Positions 1 to 3,330 of a stretch of DNA of 5,221 nt are shown in pieces; positions within the stretch are counted from its first letter, which is position 1; every line of letters starts with the position of its first letter. Where the stretch lies: positions 1 through 5,221 of the forward strand of contig CAMEYZ010000156.1 in the NCBI GenBank assembly GCA_945947715.1. Reading direction: 5' to 3'. The notes below the pieces were generated by a model. That model made no database searches. It was given only the letters and a program-made list of their open reading frames with translations, and had not been told where the DNA came from. Position numbers and translations under genes: made by a program. This DNA comes from an uncultured Clostridia bacterium (GTDB taxonomy: Bacteria > Bacillota > Clostridia > Oscillospirales > Ruminococcaceae).

Positions 1-60
1 AAACGGCGGCTCTGCGCCGAATTTATCAGAAGGATGTGTTTTTGTGGGCAGAGTGCGTGA
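1..60 (+). other. Window edge: possible 3' end of an upstream gene overlapping the first FecR gene
   Basis: All three plus frames are open across the first 43 bases, and the first 20 bases are GC-rich, as coding DNA in this window tends to be. One frame (starting at base 1) reaches a TGA at 58-60 and another (starting at base 3) a TGA at 108-110. An upstream gene could therefore end inside the beginning of the first FecR gene, which would mean tight operon packing. The frame of the FecR gene itself is also open to the left edge, so an N-terminal extension outside the window cannot be excluded. No promoter is visible here. Nothing about the upstream product can be identified. Confidence 0.25.
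28..34 (+). promoter_or_regulatory. Ribosome-binding site deciding a GTG start at 44
   Basis: AGAAGGA lies 9 bases before the GTG at 44 and is a good Shine-Dalgarno match. It supports GTG as the real start. An ATG at 34-36 is in another frame, overlaps the site itself and soon reaches a stop at 58-60. The chosen start also gives the same layout as the downstream paralogue: a short basic cytoplasmic end followed at once by a membrane helix. Confidence 0.65.
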
Positions 61-1186
61 CTTTTTTGAAGAGCATCTGCGTACAATTCTTATCGCCCTT
101 ATTTCGCTGATACTGCTTATTCTGGCAGTGGTGGTTTTCAGCGTTTTCGTCAGCGAAAACAAGGGCCGCGTGCTGTATATCAGCGAGGTCGCAGGCGGCG
201 CTTCCATTATAAAGGGCGACGGTCAGATAGCCGCAAGCCGCAATATGACCCTCCAGAGTGGCGATATCATTGTCACCGACAAAGAAGGCACCGTAAAGCT
301 AAGGACCGACAACGGAAAATACATATATGTTCAGCCCTCCTCTACCGTTTATGTGAACTTCACCGAAAAGCGGGAACGAGGCAGCATCGTAGTGAATATT
401 TCTGACGGCTCCGTACTGTGCAGACTGGACAACAAGCTCAAAAGCGGCTCCGTATTCGAGGTAAGGACCCCAAACTCAGTCGTTTCTGCAATGGGTACCG
501 TCTTTTATGTGGATTTTTCCTTCCACGACAGCTATAACGGCTACAGCAATGTTATGCTAACTAAAGTATATTCGGTGGAAAGCATGCTCACGCTGCAGCT
601 TTACAATAATTCCGGCGAAAAGTCCGGGGACCCTCAGCTGCTGGGAGAGGCTCTCTGTGCAGAGCTTATGTCCTGCAGCGGATTTAACGGCTACAACTGC
701 CTTAATCAGGAATATCCCCTTACCGAGCTTTCCTCCTCTGCTCTGAGAAATCTCATCCGGATAAGAGGCGAGCGTTCACTTCCCGTGTCGCTGACAGAGC
801 TCAACAACGCCTTCAATGCGGTATACGGCCGCGTTTCCGAGGAAACACAGCCCCTTATCTCTGCTCCTCCCGTTACTACTGCTGAGGAATACATTATAAC
901 TACAGCTCCCCCCTTCGGCGAGCTCCCCGATAATTCAGACAGCGACAGGACGGTCGTTACATCATCGGAGATATCCTCAGAGACCTCCGAAAGCGGACAA
1001 ACTCAAACATCCGACGTTCAGACGGTATACGTTCCGCCTGTGACCACCCCGCCTCAAACCGACAGCACAAGCGCTCCTGCTTCATCTGAAACGGTTCAGG
1101 AAACAACTACAGCAGCACTTAACTGGTGGGAAATAATCAATACTGAAAACACGGAGGCTGCGGCTGAGACCACAGTATCCGAATAA
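44..1186 (+). CDS. Membrane-anchored FecR-domain protein with Ser/Thr-rich tail
   Basis: This 380-residue protein probably sits in the membrane with most of its chain outside the cell. Residues 1-13 are short and charged; residues 14-36 form one hydrophobic helix (an uncleaved anchor, N-terminus inside). Residues about 42-155 read as a FecR domain: LYISEVAGGASI, then QSGDIIVT (start of the second half), ending in FEVRTPNSVVSAMGTVF at 138-154, the characteristic FecR-family RTPxSVVxxxGTxF motif. Residues about 184-265 (LQLYNNSGE to LTELNNAFNAVYG) match a region of the next gene. From about 270 to the end the chain is rich in Ser, Thr, Pro and Glu, probably an extended and possibly glycosylated tail, with an unusual LNWWEI patch near the end. 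No LPxTG signal is seen. FecR proteins in Gram-negative bacteria relay signals from an outer-membrane receptor to a sigma factor; no such partners are visible here, so the function is unknown. It probably shares a transcript with the paralogue 45 bp downstream. Confidence 0.85.
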   Translation: MGRVRDFFEEHLRTILIALISLILLILAVVVFSVFVSENKGRVLYISEVAGGASIIKGDGQIAASRNMTLQSGDIIVTDKEGTVKLRTDNGKYIYVQPSSTVYVNFTEKRERGSIVVNISDGSVLCRLDNKLKSGSVFEVRTPNSVVSAMGTVFYVDFSFHDSYNGYSNVMLTKVYSVESMLTLQLYNNSGEKSGDPQLLGEALCAELMSCSGFNGYNCLNQEYPLTELSSSALRNLIRIRGERSLPVSLTELNNAFNAVYGRVSEETQPLISAPPVTTAEEYIITTAPPFGELPDNSDSDRTVVTSSEISSETSESGQTQTSDVQTVYVPPVTTPPQTDSTSAPASSETVQETTTAALNWWEIINTENTEAAAETTVSE

Positions 1187-1215
1187 TTCTTTTTTTCGCA
1201 GTGCTTTTTGCACGG

Positions 1216-1222
1216 AAAGGAA
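1216..1222 (+). promoter_or_regulatory. Ribosome-binding site of the second FecR gene; short intergenic gap without a promoter
   Basis: AAAGGAA lies 9 bases before the ATG at 1232. The 45-bp gap between the two FecR genes (1187-1231) holds only a T-rich stretch after the stop codon and a weak 4-bp hairpin (GTGC-TTTTT-GCAC, 1201-1213) just before this site. There is no promoter-like pair of hexamers in the gap and no convincing terminator stem before the T-run, so the two genes are most simply read as one transcription unit. Confidence 0.7.
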
Positions 1223-1231
1223 TAAATCAAT

Positions 1232-3025
1232 ATGAAGAATATAAGAACCGCGGTGATCGCAGGCCTGATCGCCATTGCTGCTATTGTTGCAGCGATCATC
1301 ATCATAGTCAGCGGCAACGCCAAAAAAGGATTATATATCACATCGGTGAGCGGCGACGTCAGCGTGAGCAATTCGGACAACGGCACCTCCGAGGCCGTTT
1401 CTGCCGAGCAAAAGCTGTCCCAGGGCGATATCATCACTGTCAGCGAGGGCGGCTCCGCTACTCTTACATACCGCACAAGCAAGAATAAGGACACAAATTA
1501 TCTTGTTGTGCTTCCCGGCTCACAGGTGTTCGTTACCGACAAGTTCAAGGGCAAGGAGGACGCCGAGCTCTATCTTAACCGGGGCACCGTCATCTCCAGC
1601 AACTCCGAGGACCTGGGCGCAGTGGTCAACATAAGGACCGCTAACTCAGGAGTAGGCACCGCCTGCGCAGTGAGCACGGTTTCCTATGTTATCGGCGAGG
1701 AGAGCAACTATACCGAGGTATCCTCTCTGGGCGGAAACGTTTATATCCAGCTCTACGACGATCAGGGCGATGCTGTTAACAACTCCGAGCCCCTCGGTCC
1801 TGCAAGAAAGGCAAGGATAATTTCCGGCAAGAATGGCCCCTATTTTGCATATCTTAACGAAAATTCAAGTCCCTCCGACTATGACGCTCATCAGCTTCGA
1901 GAGCTGTTCACCATATCCTCATATGTTAAGCTTTCCTTCACATCGGAAGAGCTTAAGGCGGCTTATGACGCTATACCCAAGGAGGACAAGTCCGAAAATG
2001 AGCCTGAGGATCTGGATACCGTGACGACTCCCTCCATAAGCGAGGCGGCAACTATCCAGACTGCTGATACAATTACTACCGACGAGCTCTCTTCGGAAAC
2101 TGATGAGACCGTGACTACTATCATCACCTCCGAGTCCTCCGATACCACCACCGAGGCAACTACCACAACTACTGCAGAAACTACAACAACTACTGCTTCC
2201 GAGGAGGAGACCGAGACCGAGGAGCCTGATGATTACGACGATAACGACCCCGACAATGACTTTGACGCAGATATCTACACCGTCTATGTAGTAATCGACG
2301 GAGTTACCACCGAGCAGGAGGTATTCGCTGGCGGAAATGCTGTTCAGCCTGCCGACCCGATAATTGATGGCAAGAAGTTCATCGGCTGGGACGGCTCCTT
2401 CAACAACATCACCTCCGATACCACAATCACTGCCCTCTTTGAGGACGCTGATACAGGCTCTTCTGCAGAGGAAGGCTCTCATACCGTAACAGTCATCATC
2501 GGCTCAAATACTACCACTCAGACCGTCAAGGACGGAGAAGCTGCAAATATCCCCGCGACTATCACTCTTGAGGGCTATACCTTCAAGGGCTGGGATAAGG
2601 ATTTCTCAAAGGTGACCTCCGATATGACAGTTACCGCTATCCTTGAACCTATGAGCTGCAACGTCACCTTCATCGTTGACGGAGTCAAGTATTTCACCAC
2701 CGTAAGCTACGGCGGCACTGCTGCAGCTCCTGTTACACCCGGTTCAAACAGCCAGGGACAGAGCTTTGCAGGTTGGGACAAGTCCCTGTCAAACATCACC
2801 GGCGACACGACCATAACCGCTATATACGAAACTCCTTCCAAGAAGACCTATACTGTTACCTTCATCGTTGACGGAGTTTCCTACACTCAGACGGTGGAAG
2901 AGGGCTCTGCAGCAGTAGCTCCCTCCGCTCCCGGCACCAACAGCGAGGGCAAAACCTTCTTAGGCTGGGACCAGGATTACTCCAACATTTCCTCTGATAC
3001 TACCATAGTAGCAGTTTATGGTTAA
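1232..3025 (+). CDS. Membrane-anchored FecR-like protein with Thr-rich stalk and four C-terminal B-repeats
   Basis: This 597-residue protein is predicted to be anchored by residues 6-28, a strongly hydrophobic helix after a short MKNIRT end, with the remainder outside. Residues about 33-153 correspond to the FecR domain of the previous gene (LYITSVSGDVSV, LSQGDIITVSEGG, NIRTANSGVGTACAV), but the end of the motif is degenerate: the usual GTxF is replaced by STVSYV. Residues 172-248 (IQLYDDQGD to LSFTSEELKAAYDAI) match residues 184-265 of the first protein, which shows tandem duplication. Residues 251-332 are a Thr/Ser/Glu stalk with two runs of five Thr. Residues 333-347 are an Asp/Asn patch. 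Four repeats follow (349-404, 417-472, 476-533, 540-597), each ending in a GWD...TSDTTITAxxE-like stretch typical of InlB B-repeat / Listeria-Bacteroides (Flg_new) repeats. The chain stops exactly at the end of repeat four, with no sortase signal, S-layer or cell-wall-binding domain. A surface adhesion or matrix-sensing role is an inference. Confidence 0.87.
   Translation: MKNIRTAVIAGLIAIAAIVAAIIIIVSGNAKKGLYITSVSGDVSVSNSDNGTSEAVSAEQKLSQGDIITVSEGGSATLTYRTSKNKDTNYLVVLPGSQVFVTDKFKGKEDAELYLNRGTVISSNSEDLGAVVNIRTANSGVGTACAVSTVSYVIGEESNYTEVSSLGGNVYIQLYDDQGDAVNNSEPLGPARKARIISGKNGPYFAYLNENSSPSDYDAHQLRELFTISSYVKLSFTSEELKAAYDAIPKEDKSENEPEDLDTVTTPSISEAATIQTADTITTDELSSETDETVTTIITSESSDTTTEATTTTTAETTTTTASEEETETEEPDDYDDNDPDNDFDADIYTVYVVIDGVTTEQEVFAGGNAVQPADPIIDGKKFIGWDGSFNNITSDTTITALFEDADTGSSAEEGSHTVTVIIGSNTTTQTVKDGEAANIPATITLEGYTFKGWDKDFSKVTSDMTVTAILEPMSCNVTFIVDGVKYFTTVSYGGTAAAPVTPGSNSQGQSFAGWDKSLSNITGDTTITAIYETPSKKTYTVTFIVDGVSYTQTVEEGSAAVAPSAPGTNSEGKTFLGWDQDYSNISSDTTIVAVYG
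2141..2272 (+). repeat. Low-complexity stretch coding the Thr-rich stalk and Asp-rich patch
   Basis: Within the second FecR gene, codons for residues 304-332 are dominated by ACN Thr codons (runs at 310-314 and 317-321) followed by GAG/GAC-rich codons. The encoded chain changes abruptly from a probable O-glycosylated stalk to an acidic cluster (D333, D334, D336, D337, D339, D341, D343, D345, D347). Such simple-sequence coding DNA is prone to length change between strains. Confidence 0.75.
2276..3022 (+). repeat. Four in-frame B-repeat units
   Basis: Units run at 2276-2443, 2480-2647, 2657-2830 and 2849-3022 and code for 56, 56, 58 and 58 residues. Shared features are an opening YTVTFIVDG-like strand, a central Gly-rich turn, a GKxFxGWD motif, and a closing SDTTITAxYE strand. 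Units 3 and 4 are closest: they share an identical 20-base block (2666-2685 and 2858-2877) coding TFIVDG, and both have a two-residue-longer turn (PGSNSQGQ and PGTNSEGK). Unit 2 is the most divergent, with VIIGSN in place of FIVDG. Unit 1 is joined to unit 2 by a short 12-residue acidic/Ser linker; the later units are packed with linkers of 3 and 6 residues. Confidence 0.85.
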
Positions 3026-3086
3026 TGTTAATCAAGATTATGCAAAAATCTACAAATTAGTGGCAAAATTCTAATAAATAATGTAT

Positions 3087-3127
3087 AAAATGCAGGAAAA
3101 TAAAAAAATCCTGCATTTTTTATTTTT
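3087..3127 (+). terminator. Intrinsic terminator of the FecR gene pair
   Basis: A perfect 11-bp stem pairs 3087-3097 (AAAATGCAGGA) with 3109-3119, around an 11-base A-rich loop. The stem runs into a T-tract (3116-3121, then five more T at 3123-3127). It lies 62 bases after the stop codon at 3025. The T-tract is strong only on the plus strand, so it terminates transcription coming from the FecR genes. Confidence 0.9.
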
Positions 3128-3132
3128 ACCCC

Positions 3133-3161
3133 TTGACAAATCCGAATTGATGTGTTATTAT
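3133..3161 (+). promoter_or_regulatory. Near-consensus sigma-A promoter of glnN
   Basis: TTGACA at 3133-3138 (perfect -35) and TATTAT at 3156-3161 (one mismatch to TATAAT) are separated by exactly 17 bases. A second overlapping TATTAT at 3159-3164 has a less favourable 20-base spacer. Transcription should start near 3167-3170, giving a leader of about 160 bases before the glnN ATG. The -35 box begins only 6 bases after the last T of the preceding terminator. Confidence 0.85.
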
Positions 3162-3172
3162 TATATCATAAG

Positions 3173-3286
3173 GTTGATACTAAAGAGCAATGACGCTTAA
3201 AAGCAGTAATTCCATTTGGGGCTACTGCCGAAAAGCGTCTTTTTTTGTATTTCCAACGGAGAAAGTGAGTAATTTTTGGTATCAGC
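3173..3286 (+). other. Long-range complementary arms flanking the leader hairpin
   Basis: Bases 3173-3184 can pair with 3275-3286 over 12 continuous positions (ten Watson-Crick, two G-U; core TGATAC/GTATCA). Folding would enclose the terminator-like hairpin and the first CGGAGAAAG element in a closed multi-branch structure. The right arm is transcribed after the hairpin, so the stem can only form in read-through RNA. It could then affect stability or translation of the full transcript rather than the termination decision itself. Confidence 0.45.
3192..3246 (+). terminator. Terminator-like hairpin inside the glnN leader
   Basis: The outer stem pairs GACGCTT (3192-3198) with AAGCGTC (3233-3239) perfectly over 7 bp. 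A symmetric 4x4 internal loop (AAAA/CGAA) separates it from a perfect inner 6-bp stem, GCAGTA (3203-3208) with TACTGC (3223-3228). The apical loop (14 bases) could close further by TTCC with GGGG. Seven T (3240-3246) follow immediately. It has the form of a Rho-independent terminator, placed about 75 bases after the predicted transcription start and 84 bases before the glnN ATG. Confidence 0.75.
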
Positions 3287-3313
3287 ATATTATTGTTTTA
3301 CCGCAGCTTACGC

Positions 3314-3323
3314 GGAGAAAGGA
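3314..3323 (+). promoter_or_regulatory. glnN: Ribosome-binding site deciding the glnN start
   Basis: GGAGAAAGGA ends 7 bases before ATG 3331 and offers two Shine-Dalgarno cores (GGAG and AAGGA). Its first two G can pair in a small hairpin (CCGC 3301-3304 with GCGG 3312-3315, 7-base loop), which would cover only part of the site. This site, together with the family-typical N-terminus that follows, decides the start against in-frame upstream ATG 3190 and GTG 3265. Confidence 0.75.
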
Positions 3324-3330
3324 TTTTATT

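Larger units (their letters stand above)
3168..3330 (+). promoter_or_regulatory. Structured 5' leader of glnN, candidate attenuator or source of a short RNA
   Basis: Between the predicted transcription start and the glnN ATG lie, in order: the left arm of a long-range stem (3173-3184), a terminator-like hairpin (3192-3246), a first CGGAGAAAG (3257-3265), the right arm of the long-range stem (3275-3286), a small CCGC/GCGG hairpin (3301-3315), and a second CGGAGAAAG that forms part of the glnN ribosome-binding site. A terminator between promoter and gene means that either most transcripts stop at about 80 nt or read-through is controlled. The arrangement does not match a leader class that I can name: it lacks the cyanobacterial glnA-type glutamine riboswitch core, a T-box bulge, and the paired hexaloops of ANTAR sites. 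A regulatory role in nitrogen control is inferred from the neighbour only. Confidence 0.6.

Noticed and set aside
1187..1213. T-run after the first FecR gene as a terminator
   Set aside because: There is no stable stem in front of the T-run, and the GTGC/GCAC hairpin behind it has 4 bp without a following T-tract, so the two genes are kept in one unit.
1096..1494. Minus-strand 132-codon open frame spanning the FecR gene junction
   Set aside because: It lies opposite two well-supported plus-strand genes, has no ribosome-binding site worth noting, and its translation is an antisense reading of the second protein's membrane helix and nearby codons.
1919..2482. Minus-strand 187-codon open frame with Gly/Ser/Cys-rich translation
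   Set aside because: It is the antisense shadow of Thr- and acid-rich codons in the second FecR gene; its low-complexity composition is fully explained by that.
3029..3075. Small palindromes TAATC/GATTA (3029-3040) and ATTAG/CTAAT (3056-3075) after the FecR stop
   Set aside because: The first has only a 2-base loop and the second is a 5-bp AT-rich stem; both are expected by chance in this AT-rich stretch.
3168..3330. Known glutamine riboswitch, T-box or ANTAR-binding dual hairpin in the glnN leader
   Set aside because: I do not see the conserved cores: no T-box sequence or specifier arrangement, no glnA-type glutamine aptamer sequence, and only one large hairpin rather than two with A-xx-G hexaloops. 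A covariance search could overturn this.
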